Shown piece after piece: positions 45,262 through 56,446 of a stretch of 64,000 nucleotides of DNA (position 1 is its first letter; the number at the start of each line of letters is the position of its first letter). Source of the DNA: Muscardinus avellanarius (lineage: Eukaryota; Chordata; Mammalia; Rodentia; Gliridae); the NCBI GenBank assembly GCA_963383645.1, contig OY726559.1, positions 120,613,405 to 120,677,404 of the forward strand. The letters run 5' to 3'. The notes below the pieces were generated by a model. That model did not search any database. It saw nothing but the letters and a program-made list of their open reading frames with translations, and was not told where the DNA came from. Made by a program: the position numbers and the translations under genes.

Positions 45262-45561
45262 ACCTTTTTTGCGGTACTGGGGATTGAACCCAGAGACATT
45301 CTATCTCCGAGCTATACCCCCAGCCCTATTTTTTATTCTTTATTTTGATACAGTGTCTCACTAAGACTTTTTTTTGTGTGTGTGTGGTACTGGGGTTCCT
45401 GGAAACCCTTCACTTCCAGACACTTATTTTTTTATATTTTTATTTGGAAACAGGGTATCTTAAGCCAGCAAGGCTGGCTTTGGACCTGCGCGATCCTCCT
45501 GTCTCTGCCTCCCAAGTGCAGGGATTACAAGCGTGCGCCACCACACCCGCCTCACTAAGAC
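45262..45561 (-). repeat. SINE nested in SINE
   Basis: An outer ID half (45270-45367) is followed by a GGGCTTCC-type copy (45368-45550). ctcactaagac lies at 45357-45367 and 45551-45561. The outer B1 half is missing after that. Confidence 0.85.
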
Positions 45562-45976
45562 CTTTTAAGTGCTATCTCGTACAGAAACCCAGTTTCTAAG
45601 ACACATAAAAATGGATCCGCCATTGTTAAAAGGCAGTGTGTCTAGAATCCCTCTGGCCCAGCACCTCTTCTCAAACTGGTGCCAGAGATTCAGGGAACAT
45701 AGTTTGGAAACTGCATCATAACATCAATTCATTTCCAGCTTAATTCACAAACATCAATTAACTCATAGGATGGTAGAGCTTGAGAGAATAACCATAGTAG
45801 CACAATTGCGCACCACTAGGTGGCAGACTGATTTCTGGTGCTATGTCCTGTGTGGTAGTCAGTGGGAAGCCATTTGTGGTTTGGGGGAGTAGTTGGTGAT
45901 TAGTTAGCCCTAGATATCTATATAGTACTTTCATTGATTGTCTTATCTATTTGTTTTTTTTTTTCTCCTCTAACAG

Positions 45977-46048
45977 AATAATACAGCAGATCTTTGCAGG
46001 ATTTTTTGCAAATTCTGCGATTCCTGGATCCTCACACCCTTTGTCTTG
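45977..46048 (+). CDS. RNF115: RNF115 exon 5
   Basis: This 72-base exon lies between TCCTCTAACAG and GTAAGT. One base completes the exon 4 glycine. It then reads IIQQIFAGFFANSAIPGSSH, PLS and two bases of Trp. The hydrophobic IFAGFFANSAIPG segment lies in the conserved region preceding the RING and is shared with RNF126. Its role in this region is not established here. It begins about 400 bases after the last intron 4 SINE. Confidence 0.95.
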
Positions 46049-47170
46049 GTAAGTAACTAATTGCTGTTTATCCCTGGAATAGCGTCATTTTAGGTGCTAG
46101 TTTCTGTGCTGTAGAGAGAACGGGAAAGAGCTGCATAGGTGAGTATGCAGATGTGACAGGAGGTGGTCGCCTCCATTGCCTTGGAACCCAAAACCAGGCT
46201 TGGTCACAGGCCTGCCTTTCATTGTTCAGCCTCAGGGTGACTGTCCTGGACCCTAGGACATTTGGGTGCTGGATGTGTCTGACTGCTTTTATATCCTGGT
46301 CTGAAGGTTGTGTTGCAGTGGAAAATGAGATGGACCCTGCTAGGCTTGGTATCTGACTTGCGAGTTTCCCCTCTAGATGATAAAGAAAGATTTATTTGAG
46401 GTTGAAAACTTAACACTTAACTTTCTTCCAGAGTAAGAAGGTTTGTCAGAAGAAACACAAGCCTGTCTTCAGTATCATGTGCTAGGGATTAAAGATGTAA
46501 TTTCTTGTCTGGAAAATTATTTGCCACCTATAACTCTGCTCCAGGAGACTTCTTTGCTCAGGAGGACCTTTGTCCTTCCCACATTTGCCACATTTCCAAG
46601 CCTCTAGTTCTTTAAAACATACTCAACCCAGAATCTAGACCTCTGTCATCCAGGGTTCTGCACCAGCAGCACTGAGAAGGAGGCATTGCCAGTTCCTTTT
46701 GTAATGGCTCTGAGTTGTGATTCAGAGACTGCTATGGCTGCTTCTCTGCTAGAAAGCTTCTTATTGTCCAGGGCCATAGGCAGCCTCTCCAACAAACCAA
46801 GTCTGCTGTAGATTTTGGCCAGCGATGAAGGAAAAACTCTCCTTAAAAAGCAGCTCCATCTATATTTAATGTCAGAGAAAAGACAAACTTTTCTTAACTA
46901 ACAGGCAATGAGTCACTCTTTTTGGTGTGTCATGTGGTATTTTAGGTAACTTTACACTGTATGTTTCAGTTAAGTAAAATTTGTAGGGAATGAGAAGCTA
47001 CCTCTAGATAATCTGACCTTGAAAATACAGAAAGATTCTTTGCCTCCTTATTCTAAAAGACTAGTGACTTTCCAGCTCTGAGAGAGAACAGGATCCCTCT
47101 GCCCGGTTTTCTTTGGTGTAAGGCAGTCTGGCCACTCCATCTAATGCTGTCTGTCTCATCTCACGTATAG
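46049..47170. other. Repeat-free intron 5
   Basis: I find no SINE, L1 or microsatellite in this intron, in sharp contrast to the rest of the gene. No additional exon is evident. Confidence 0.6.
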
Positions 47171-47243
47171 GAGCGGGATGCTGCACTCCAACCCTGGGGA
47201 CTATGCCTGGGGTCAGGCAGGGCTTGATGCCATTGTAACCCAG
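47171..47243 (+). CDS. RNF115: RNF115 exon 6
   Basis: This 73-base exon lies between TCACGTATAG and GTGAGG. One base completes Trp. It then reads SGMLHSNPGDYAWGQAGLDA followed by IVTQ, ending in phase 0. The HSNPGDYAWGQ.GLD block is the most conserved part of the RNF115/RNF126 family outside the zinc-binding domains. Confidence 0.96.
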
Positions 47244-48146
47244 GTGAGGAGCTGCCTTTCGAGGGTGTCTGTTCAGTGTGTCTCATGGTTCCACAGGCCT
47301 CCTGCTTTCCTTCTGCTACTTTCTTGAATGGCAGTCACTCTGCTTTCTCTAATATTTTGAGCATTTGGGTTTCCATTTTACTAAAGGTATAAACAGGGGT
47401 TTACCTCAGCCTCCGTGTACCGTAGATCCAAGGGGATTTCTAGAAGAGTTTTCTAGAGAAAGTAAAGACTTTTCTCATAACAAACAGTATATTTTTGGCC
47501 TCTTGTTTAGTCCTATGAGTATTCTATAAAACAGTACTTCACACAAAAAATGAGGGTCTCACATGTTGAAATAGCGATTTCTGCTAGATGGAGCAAAGTA
47601 GGGGAAGGAAGCAGAGAAAAAGGTATCCCATGCCATGTGTAAGTGCTTCCACTTGCTCACATACGTTTTGATTTGATTGGTTTTTCATTTCCCTCGTGGA
47701 TTGCTGACACTAGAAGCATGTCATTTATAGTCAAGACTTCTTAAAGGCAGTAATTTATGTATTTCTGGCTTGTTCTGCGCCACTCTCCACATCCTCACCC
47801 TTTTCTTCCTTCTGGCAGAATGAAGTTTTTGGACCAGTTAGGTATTGCTTTTTATTATTAAGTTGTGGTTTTATTCATGACATCATAACACTTTTTGCTA
47901 CGTGGGCCTTGCAATCTTGGGTCTGTCTGTAGGTTTATACGAATGTCACTCTGAAATTGTAAAGCAATTTTAAGTGTCTAGCAGCACAAAAGGAGAAACT
48001 CAGACCTATCTGAGCTTTGCAGAAGTGAGAGCAACTAACATTTCTAATACCTGCACTGTTTATTCATTCTCAGCTGGAGCAGCTCCCTCTCCAAGGATAT
48101 TGAGATGTCTGCCATGTTGGCTTACTCTTTTTCCTTTTTTTGGTAG
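47244..48146. other. Repeat-free intron 6
   Basis: No repeats or exon candidates are seen. Confidence 0.55.
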
Positions 48147-48240
48147 CTTTTAGGACAACTGGAAAACACAGGGCCTCCCCCAGCTGACAAAGAAAAGATC
48201 ACATCTCTTCCAACAGTGACAATAACTCAGGAACAAGTTG
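48147..48240 (+). CDS. RNF115: RNF115 exon 7
   Basis: This 94-base exon lies between TTTTTTGGTAG and GTAGGT. It encodes [20 protein letters not shown] then [11 protein letters not shown] and the first base of Asp. It is the segment immediately N-terminal to the RING, with a PPP turn and the I..LPTV.IT motif typical of this E3 subfamily. Confidence 0.96.
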
Positions 48241-48351
48241 GTAGGTTTATTTTCATATTTATTCTGTCATTTTATGATCTCAGCTCAAAATTCCAGTACG
48301 TTTCTATACTGAGAATCTTCAGGTGAAGCTATAGCCTTCTAAAATTCCTAT

Positions 48352-48775
48352 CTTGTCGGGCATGGTGGTGCACGCTTGTAATCCCCGAGCTTGGGAGGCG
48401 GAGACAGGAGGACCGCGCAGGTTCGAAGTCAGCCGCACTGTCTTAAGAGACCCTGTTTCCAAATAAAATATTAAAAAAATAGGTCCGGGAGCTGGGCGTG
48501 GTGGCACATGCTTGTAATCTCAGCATTTGGGAGGCTGAGATGGGAGGATCGCGGTTCACGGACACCCTCAGCTACTTAGTGAGGCTCTCAGCAACTCAGT
48601 GAGACCCTGTTTCAAAATTAAGAATAAAAAATTGGGCTCGGAGGTCAAATGCCCCTGGGTTCCATCCCCAGACCTGCAAAAAAAGAAAAAGTCTGGGGGA
48701 GTGTAGCCTGGAGGTAGAAGGGTTCTATCCCCAGTACCACCAAAAATAATAATAATAAAATAAAATAAAATGACT
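48352..48775 (+). repeat. + strand GGGCTTCC-type SINE with CCCAGACC-type SINE nested in its linker
   Basis: The outer B1 half occupies about 48357-48489, the inner copy about 48490-48690 and the outer ID half about 48695-48745. Near-matching GGTCCGGGAG and GTCTGGGGGAG flank the inner copy. Confidence 0.85.
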
Positions 48776-49132
48776 ATCTCTATACCAGAATTGGAAGTCT
48801 CTGCCCCTTCATTAGGTTAATCAACAGGTATTTCCTGAGTAATTACCACATCCCTTCTTCAGGTGTTGTTGGAAATAAAATGATAAAAGACATACAAGAG
48901 TTGATTCTAATCTGTTGAGACCTCTAGTAGAAGCAAACTCGCCAAGTGATTGAAAAATAGTTTTGGAAATAATGACAGGCAGAGGATACTGCCCTGGGGG
49001 CAGAGGAGGAGAACAAATGAGAGCTCAGGGATTTGTTTCACTTTTCCTTGTGTTATGGGAGTTAAGTGCATTAGTCATAGATATTATTTTATTTATAAGC
49101 ACAGAAGGAATTTAGTGATAAAGGACATTATT

Positions 49133-49347
49133 CGCGTGGTGGGGTACTGGGGATGGAATCCAGGGGCGTTGCACCTCTGAGCAACACCCCCAGCCCTATT
49201 TTTTAGTCTTCTTATTGTTGAAACAGGGCCTCACTGAGTTGCGAAGGGCCTCGCTGAAAGGACAGCTGAGGCTGTCCACAAACTGTGACCCTCTGGTCTC
49301 AGCCTCCCGAATGCTGGGATTACAAGGGTGTGTCACCACGCCCAGCT
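49133..49347 (-). repeat. B1-dID SINE with perfect 15-bp target duplication
   Basis: ataaaggacattatt lies at 49118-49132 and 49348-49362. The ID half reads GGGATGGAATCCAGGGGCG. Confidence 0.93.
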
Positions 49348-49362
49348 ATAAAGGACATTATT

Positions 49363-50690
49363 TTGACTGACAGTTTCTTTCTCCACAAATTCAGGTTTAT
49401 AGTCAAAAAAGATTTATGAAGTAGTGGGAGTTTATGACTAGGTAGAAAGGGTTGGACCTTGTCAAAGTTGGGCTAGATGTTTTAGGTAGTGGGTATGCTT
49501 TATAGGTCTCTAAGGGGAGGAATGAAGGGGTATACGTGATGTCTTGGGGCAGGTTAGTCTGGAGGGAGTGTGGGGAGTAGAGTGGGAGGGGAGAGTGCAG
49601 AGGCAGCGGGCCAGGTTGGTTTGAGTGATGATGGCAGTGCTAACAGGAAGGAAAGGGAAGGGTAGCTTTAGACGTTCATTTTGGAGTAAGGCTTTTGCCA
49701 CTGATTGCACAGTCAGATGAAGGAGGGGAAAGGGTCGAAGAGGATTATAAGATTTTCACAACCTTGTAACATAAAGGTGGTGCTGCTGCCATCATCAGGA
49801 AGGGAAAGTAGTGAGTGGGTTCTGGTTTGCGTAAGGAGATGATGTGGCGGTTTTAATTTTGAACTTGTTGATTTTGAGTTATCAGCTGAGAATCCAAGAG
49901 AAGATGAGCTGAAGGTTGCTGTGAAGGTGTTATTAGGGGACATTAGCTGATAACAAAATATAAGACATATTTGGATGGTTAAAGGCCTGGAATTGGGGAT
50001 ACTGCAGTAGACTTGGCATGAGAAGTAGGATTTGGAATTGAGATGAAGTAGTGGGAATGGAAAGGAAAGAGTGACTCCTAGTACATGGTGGCCCTGCTGC
50101 CAGCGCCCTGCCTGCTGTTAGGGCATGGCACATGTCCCAGCTGCTGAGGATACAGACTGGCTGCTCTTATCAGCCAAACTTGGGAAACTCAGAATTGTGT
50201 ACCTGTAACTCCCAGTGTAATTTGTGACCATTTCCTCTGAGGAAAAAGGGCTTCTAGTCTCTTGATTTGGAGGCCTGAGCTACACTTGGCCTTTGCAATT
50301 CTGCAGCACCACTTTTTAGTACAGCTTTTACTTAACAGAGGACTTTGGGGAAGCCACACTGAAAGCAAATGTGTGATGTGGAAAAGAACAGGGTAGATTG
50401 GCCTGATACTCTGAGTGGGAATGGCTAAGATGGCTGAGATGAGTCCCTTGGCTGTGGTGTTTCCTAAGCAGAAACCAACTGCCAGAGACTCACACATCAG
50501 AGAGGATGTTTTTCCTGTTTTACTTATAAGAATCTAAGCCTCAATGTATTTCTTCCAACTCTATACATTAAAAAGTGGACCTATTATATGATTCCTTTCC
50601 AGGCCTTAGTAGAGTAGGCCCCATCCCTCATTTCTGCTTTTCATGTGCCTGTGTATTACCATCTCTGCCCCTATTTGTGTTTGTGTTTGG
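49363..50690. other. Intron 7 sequence, possibly an ancient repeat, no gene seen
   Basis: This stretch is purine-rich on the + strand. Part of it (about 49600-50020, for example TTGAACTTGTTGATTTTGAG) recalls an old mammalian interspersed repeat, but I cannot name it. Minus-strand open frames at 49510-50497 carry no recognised domain. Confidence 0.35.
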
Positions 50691-51213
50691 GGGATACTAG
50701 AGATGGAGCCCAGAGGTGTTCTACCTCTGAGTTATACATTTAGCCCTTTTTGGGTCTCGCTGAGTTGCTGAGGCTGGCCTTGAACCTCTGATCATCCTGT
50801 CTCAGACTCCCAAGTACTAAGATTTCAGGTGTAGCTGTGATGGTGCATGCTTGTAATTCCAGTATCTGAGAGGCTGAAACAGGAGGATTGAAGGTCTGTG
50901 GCCAGACTTAACAATTTAGTGATACCCTGTTTAAAAAATAATAATAAAGATTGCAAGGCATGTATCACCATGCCTGGCTTCTGCCCACATTTTTTTGTTT
51001 GTTTGTTTTTGGTTTTGCAGTACTAGGGATGGAAACCAGGGGCATTCTACCTTTGAGCTACACCCCCAGCCCTATTTTTTATTCTTTATTTTGAAATAGG
51101 GTCTCACTGAGCTGTGGAGGGCCTCACTAAGTAGCTGAGGCTGTCCACGAACCATGATCCTCCTGTTTCAGTCTCCCAAATGCTGAGATTACAAGTATGC
51201 ATCACCACACTTA
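50690..51213. repeat. SINE cluster
   Basis: A minus-strand copy without its B1 end (50690-50830), a + strand B1 half (50831-50950) and a full minus-strand copy (50985-51213) are present. Confidence 0.82.
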
Positions 51214-51323
51214 ACTTTTCTGCCCACGTTTTGAAATACAATTCTTGCTTTTTATCTACATCCCATTTAGATGCAATTTTTCGTTTATTTCGTGTATCTT
51301 TTCTTTATGCATTCTTTGGGTAC

Positions 51324-51325
<2 letters not shown>

Positions 51326-51384
<59 letters not shown>
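51326..51384. repeat. (CT)n microsatellite
   Basis: A CT run of about 59 bases with one TT interruption lies in pyrimidine-rich surroundings. Confidence 0.95.
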
Positions 51385-51385
<1 letters not shown>

Positions 51386-51464
51386 CTTTCTTCCTCTCTT
51401 TTTTATCTCTCTGTTTCATCCTTCCTTTCTTCTTTTCTTTCTACCCCTAATTAATGCCCCCAAC

Positions 51465-51802
51465 CCTTTTTTATTTTTTTATTTTAAAACAGAGCCTTCA
51501 AGCCGGGCGTGGTGGCGCACGCTTGGCGCACGCTTGTAATCCCCATGCTTGGGAGGCAGAGACAGGAGGATCGTGCAGGTTCGAAGCCAGCAGCACGCGC
51601 TGGTTTAGGAGACCCTGTTTCCAAATAAAAATGTAAAAATGGGTCTGGGAGTGTAGCCCGGAGGTAGAAGGGCTTCCAGGAACCCCAGTACCACCAAAGA
51701 AAAACAAAACAAAAAAAAACCCAGAGCCTTCAAACTTGTGATCCTCCTGAGCTCAGCCTCCCAAGTACTGGAATTATAGGCATGTGAAACTGTGCCCGGC
51801 TT
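51465..51802. repeat. Minus-strand SINE with a young + strand SINE nested
   Basis: The + strand GGGCTTCC-type copy (51502-51721) is flanked by cagagccttcaa at 51490-51501 and 51722-51733. It has an internal 11-base duplication (GGCGCACGCTT repeated). The host minus-strand SINE resumes to 51802. Confidence 0.92.
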
Positions 51803-51829
51803 TCTTGTTTATTTTAAAAGTCATTTCTT

Positions 51830-52050
51830 GTTGGGCGTGGTGGCGCACACTTATAATCCCAGTGCTTGGGAGGCTGAGACAGGAGGATCGCACAGGTTCG
51901 AAGCCAGCCTCAGATACTTAGTAAGGCCCTCGGCAACATAGTGAGATCCTGTTTCCAAATAAAATATAAAATAGCTCTGGGAGTATAGCCCAGAGGTAGA
52001 AAGCCTCTGGGCTCCACCACCAGTAGCGCCAAAAAAATAAAAAATAAAAT
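51830..52050 (+). repeat. B1-dID SINE inserted at the 3' splice-site region of exon 8
   Basis: A full copy (TTGGGCGTGGTGGCGCAC to CAGTAGCGCC and an A/T tail) is flanked by the perfect duplication aaaagtcatttctt at 51816-51829 and 52051-52064. The right copy of the duplication supplies most of the pyrimidine stretch before the exon 8 AG, so the SINE ends only 24 bases from the exon. Confidence 0.94.
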
Positions 52051-52074
52051 AAAAGTCATTTCTTCCTCCGACAG
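52051..52074 (+). promoter_or_regulatory. Exon 8 acceptor: short pyrimidine tract rebuilt by target duplication
   Basis: The sequence is aaaagtcatttcttcctccgacag. Everything upstream of 52051 is SINE tail, so the branch point must lie either in these 24 bases or in the A-rich tail of the SINE. Confidence 0.75.
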
Positions 52075-52190
52075 ATATGGGTTTAGAATGTCCGGTATGC
52101 AAAGAAGATTACACAGTTGAGGAACAAGTCCGGCAGTTGCCTTGCAATCACTTCTTTCACAGCAGTTGCATCGTGCCATGGCTAGAACTG
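52075..52190 (+). CDS. RNF115: RNF115 exon 8 (main part of RING-H2 finger)
   Basis: This 116-base exon lies between CTCCGACAG and GTGAGT. Two bases complete Asp. It then reads [31 protein letters not shown] and IVPWLEL. The Cys-x2-Cys, Cys-x-His-x2-His and Cys ligands give the first six zinc-binding residues of a C3H2C3 RING-H2 domain, with the E2-contact Val and Trp in place. No key residue is missing, so the ligase domain should be functional. The last Cys pair is in exon 9. Confidence 0.97.
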
Positions 52191-52617
52191 GTGAGTGTGG
52201 CCAGTTGTGATCTGGAATGAGGGACCTGTGTAAGTCACATCTTCTTAGGGGCTGTTCAGAGTAAAGGTGAAGTTAGCAGTTCATGAAGAGCCAAATAGGT
52301 CAGACTTTAGTCCCATAAATCCCTGGCTGAATGCTAGAACACCATCACTGTTTCATTAGACTACTGTCTTTTTGAAGTTTCTAACCAGGGATTAGCAAAC
52401 TAGCCAGCAGTTGCTGCCATCATCAGAGATAGGGGAGTTCCCGTGATCTGCTACCTGTTTTTGTAAATAAAGTTTTATGGGAACATAGCTATACTTAATT
52501 TGTTTATATATATTATGGGTATTTTTGTGCTATATGGGCAGAATTGAATAGTTGCAACAGAGTTAGTATACCCTGCAAAGTCTAAACTATTCACTCCCTG
52601 TCCCTTTAAGGAAAAAG
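52191..52617. other. Unique intron 8 sequence
   Basis: The TTTGTAAATAAAGTTTTATGGGAACATAGC stretch near 52460 is typical of an old dispersed mammalian repeat. I recognise no exon. Confidence 0.4.
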
Positions 52618-52840
52618 TTTGCTAGCATGCCTGTAATCCCAGTACTTGAGAGGCTGAAACAGGAGTATTGTAGGTTGGAGGCAGCTTCAGCAATTTAGCA
52701 AGACCCTGTTTCAAAATAAAAAATTCAAAGGGCTGGGGGTATAGCTTGGAGGTAGAATGCCCCTGGCTCAATCCTAGCACCAAAAAAGAAGAAAGAAAAG
52801 AAAAGAAGGATGGAGGGAGGGAAAAGAAAGAGAAAGGATT
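52618..52840 (+). repeat. B1-dID SINE, 5'-truncated, with purine-rich tail
   Basis: It starts inside B1 (ATGCCTGTAATCCCAGTAC). The tail has become (GAAA)/(GGAG) purine repeats. Confidence 0.84.
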
Positions 52841-53091
52841 TGCTGATTTCTTTGTTGACACTGCCTAAAAAAGTGGTGGGCAGTTATTCTCCTATCGTAG
52901 CTCAGGTTGTGCTTTCTAGTTAACTCTGTTATGTTTTGGCTGTTAGTAATCTGCTGGCCTAGACCTCTGTCAGGTCTGCCTGACGTCCTGCTTGGCATAG
53001 ATCCTGGCTCCACGCTTTGGAGCTCAACATGTGCTGTGTGGGGTGCATGGTCTTTCCCCTTCTAGTTGTCAAGTCATAGTTTTTGATGTAC

Positions 53092-53303
53092 CGGATATAG
53101 TGGCACATGCCTGTAATTCTTACTTGGGGAGCTGAGACCGGAGGATTACAAGTTCAAGACCAGCTTCAGCAACTCAGTGAGACTCTCAGCAACCTATTGA
53201 GACCCTGTATTAAAATAAAAGAATAAAATAGAGCTGGGAGGGGGGTATAACTCAGAGGTAGAATACCCCTAGATTCAGTCCCCACTACCATCAAAAACAA
53301 TTT
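53092..53303 (+). repeat. B1-dID SINE
   Basis: A diverged + strand copy starting CCGGATATAGTGGCACATGC. Confidence 0.84.
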
Positions 53304-53340
53304 TTTTTCAATGTGATAACTTTCAGGATTTTTCTTTCAT

Positions 53341-53566
53341 TTTTTTTTTTTTTTTTTTTTTTTGCGGGTCTGGGGATGGAACCCAGGGGCATTCGACCAC
53401 CAAGCTACACCCCCTGCCCCATTTTTTAAATTTTTTATTCTGAAACAGGGTCTCACTAAGTTGCAGAGGGCCTCACTAAGTAGCTGAGGCTGTCCGTGTT
53501 CCGCGATCCTCCAGTCTCAGCCTTCCAAATGCTGGGATTACAAGCATGCGCCACCACACCCGGCTT
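53341..53566 (-). repeat. B1-dID SINE close to exon 9
   Basis: A full CCCAGACCCGC-type minus-strand copy ends about 84 bases before the exon 9 acceptor. Confidence 0.9.
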
Positions 53567-53649
53567 AACTCTAAAGCTATTTCAAGTATTTAGGATGCCT
53601 AGTTTCTCAGGCCAGCCTGTTCACGTGGGCTGATATCTTTCTCTTTCAG

Positions 53650-53781
53650 CATGACACATGCCCTGTATGTAGGAAGAGCTTAAATGGTGAGGACTCTACT
53701 CGACAGACCCAGAGCTCTGAGGCTTCTCCAAGCAACAGATTTAGCAGTGACAGCCAGCTACATGACCGATGGACTTTCTGA
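53650..53781 (+). CDS. RNF115: RNF115 last coding exon (RING end and C-terminus)
   Basis: The exon follows CTCTTTCAG. It reads HDTCPVCRKSLNGEDSTRQT, QSSEASPSNRFSSD, SQLHDRWTF and a stop at 53779-53781. CPVC supplies the last two RING-H2 zinc ligands. The Ser-rich tail and the conserved LHDRWTF end match the RNF115 C-terminus. Together the eight exons in this window give 271 residues, about what the human protein (304) has after its first exon. Confidence 0.97.
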   Translation, partial: HDTCPVCRKSLNGEDSTRQTQSSEASPSNRFSSDSQLHDRWTF

Positions 53782-54320
53782 AACTAAAGACCACATCTGA
53801 ACCAGGGCTGTCTGTGGTAGCTTACTTACCATAGCTGTAAATTGTATCAAAGTAGTAGATGGATTTAGGACTCGCATAAGAAACCCTAACCCATAATATT
53901 AATGCAATGAGTGTTTTTCTTCTTTAAATTTAAAGTTAGTGTCTACAGATGGAATTGTATCTACAACCAAATGCCTCTTATTCCTGAATCCAGAGTGATA
54001 ATTTTATAAGCGTGCAACTTAACTGTGTGGGTTTGCTCCCACCTGAGTAGAATCGGTTCTGTGAAGTGTAGCTAGGGTCCTGCTGTCTGTCGTGTTGCCT
54101 TGTACTGGATGTTTCCACGCCTTCTCTAATCTCCACCCACCATTAGTGTATTTTATAGTAAATACAGCGGAACCAGAGCCCTAAAGTACTGCTGACATAG
54201 TGTCCTTGTCTTAACTGTGCAAAAGCATCTACTTTACCACGTGTTAGCAGTCAGGTGGTGTCAGATTAGTTCAGGAATCTGCAACTAATAATTCTGTTTC
54301 GTCTTGATCCTCAGAGAGCA

Positions 54321-54326
54321 AATAAA
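54321..54326 (+). promoter_or_regulatory. Candidate polyadenylation signal (proximal)
   Basis: AATAAA lies 540 bases after the stop, with A-rich sequence but no strong GT-rich element right after. Confidence 0.4.
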
Positions 54327-54861
54327 AGAAAAAATTCCAGTGGGAAGGAAAAGGTAGCCTGCTATCATACACCTTGACTTTCTAATTTAAAATTTTAAAG
54401 ATTACTTTGGGAGGTACAGTTTCCCTAGCAAAAGACATGTCGGGAGCCATATGTTGGTTCCTTTATGGGAATGAGTCGATCAGCATAGATACAGAAAGAC
54501 AGGTATTTGAAATCTTGAGGTCTGAGATTTTTTTTTAATGATCCGCAACTTATTGTTTACTGTTTTTGTCCTAGGGACCTTAATATAATTTTCCTCATAG
54601 AAATAAGATTACTTTATTACTGCTTCCATAGCCAGTTCACTGTTTTTGGAATTCATTGCTCTTTAAGAATTGAGATTTTACATGATCTTATTTTAATTTT
54701 TAAAGCCCACTTTTCATCTCATACTTTTCCCTCTCCTTGGTTCTGGCTATACTTAGAATCAAACTGATACATGTGATCATGCTCAAAACAACTGGGAGAA
54801 GGAGGCCTTATTTTTAAGCCTAACAGTATCCCATACCTGTGCTCTTTAAGTGTTTAAAGTT

Positions 54862-54867
54862 AATAAA
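54862..54867 (+). promoter_or_regulatory. Candidate polyadenylation signal (distal)
   Basis: AATAAA followed by AATGTTGTTGGAAC, a GT-containing downstream stretch, lies before the first downstream SINE. Confidence 0.5.
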
Positions 54868-55012
54868 TGAAGAGTGTCAAGAATGTTGTTGGAACTTCAG
54901 AGTCTCAAAAAGACCCGACGGGGACATATAATAGCTGTGGTATACCAAAAATGGCATTAAAGGTGCATGAAGCAGCACCGTTAATAGGACTGTACCAGCC
55001 TTTCGTTTTATT

Positions 55013-55219
55013 TTATTTTTTTATGGTACTGGAATGGAATCAAGGGGCTTTCTACCTCCGGGCTACACTCCCAGACCTATTTTTATATTTTATTAGAAAC
55101 AGGGTCTCACTATGTTGCTGAGAGCCTCACTAAGTAGCTGAGGCTGGCTTCGAACCTGGATCCTCCTGTCTCAGCCTCCCACGTGCTGAGATTATAAGCG
55201 TGCGCCACCACTCCCGGCT
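55013..55219 (-). repeat. B1-dID SINE downstream of the gene
   Basis: A full minus-strand copy is flanked by the imperfect duplication CTGTACCAGCCTTTC and CTGTATCGGCCTTTC. Confidence 0.88.
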
Positions 55220-55800
55220 CCTGTATCGGCCTTTCACAGTGTGGAATGACTAGAACAAGATTACTACTCTTCAGTGAGACTCTGGGACAGGGGTCTTTCC
55301 TCAGTTTCTGTTGGCTATCACACACTGCTTTGGGGATGAGGGGTGTACTTTGACACAGGAGAAAGGAGTTGGGGGTGAGGAGAAAAAGTAGGAGAGTAGT
55401 CTGCTGAACTAAGAGCCTGCCTTCAAAAGTTGTGACCAGAAGGAATGATTCAGGTTGGGCCCAGAGAGAATAAAAGATGTTTTCTCATAACCATTCATAC
55501 TATACCTCTAGTGATTATTTCTCTGGGGGATGTGATCCGTTTATTGCAGTTAACCCATGAAGTGTAGCCTGAGAATACATACAGGTTTTGCCTTGGGGAT
55601 GAAGAGGTTGGGGCAGTGGAGAGGAGAATTATGTTACAAATATTTGACCATATTTGTAAAATATGTACAAAGACAGAGGGAGGCTAGGTGAAAATTGAAA
55701 TACATTGTAGTTTCCAAGTAGAACAATATCAGCTGTCTCAGAAAAAAAATATGCCAGCTTAGAAATTTTTATCTGCCTATTAAAGTTGTAGATGTGAGAA
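55220..55800. other. Unique intergenic sequence
   Basis: I see no gene or repeat. It could be part of a longer 3' UTR. Confidence 0.4.
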
Positions 55801-55807
55801 CAGGCAG

Positions 55808-56446
55808 TTGTTGTTGTTGTTGTTGTTGTTATTATTATTATTATTATTGTTATTATTTAGGTATTGAGGATTAAACCCAGGGGCATTCTACCTCTGAGCT
55901 ACATCCCCAGTACTATTTCTTTTCTTTTTAAAATTTTCTTTCTTTCTTTCTTTCTTTCTTTATTTCTTTATTTCTTTATTTCTTTATTTCCTTATTTCTT
56001 TATTTCCTTATTTCTTATGTGTGTTACTGGGGATAAAACTCAGGGGCCTTCTACCTCAGGCTATACTCCCAGACCTATATCATATTTTATTTTGAAACAG
56101 GGTCTTGCTAAGTTGCTGAGAGCCTCACTAAGTAGCTAAGCCTGGCTTCTAACCTGCGCAGTCCTCCTGTCTCAGCCTCTTAAGCACTGGGATTACAAGC
56201 CTGTACCACCATCACTCCCAGCTCCTATTTAATTTTTTAAAATTTTATTTATTTTTATGATACTGGGGATTGAGCCTAGGGAGATTCTACCTCTGAGCTA
56301 TACCCCTAGCCCTTTTATTCTTATTTTGAAACAGGGTCTCACTTTGTTGATGAAAGTCTCACTGTTTGCTGAGGCTGAACCTGCGATCGTCCTGTCTTAG
56401 CCTCCCAAGAACTGGGATTACTAGCGAGCACCACTGTGCCCGGCAA
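55808..56446 (-). repeat. Microsatellites and three minus-strand SINEs
   Basis: (GTT)n(ATT)n at 55808-55858 leads an ID half (to about 55925). (TTTC)/(TTTA)n at 55936-56014 leads a second copy (56018-56223), and a third copy occupies about 56240-56446. Confidence 0.85.

Larger units (their letters stand above)
53782..54890 (+). other. RNF115: RNF115 3' UTR (end inferred)
   Basis: SINE-free sequence continues for about 1.2 kb after the stop, as expected for a conserved 3' UTR. The end is placed after the AATAAA at 54862 but is not certain. Confidence 0.6.

Noticed and set aside
49510..50497. Run of minus-strand frames in intron 7
   Set aside because: Four short frames in different phases with no domain. 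The purine-rich + strand simply lacks stops on the other strand.
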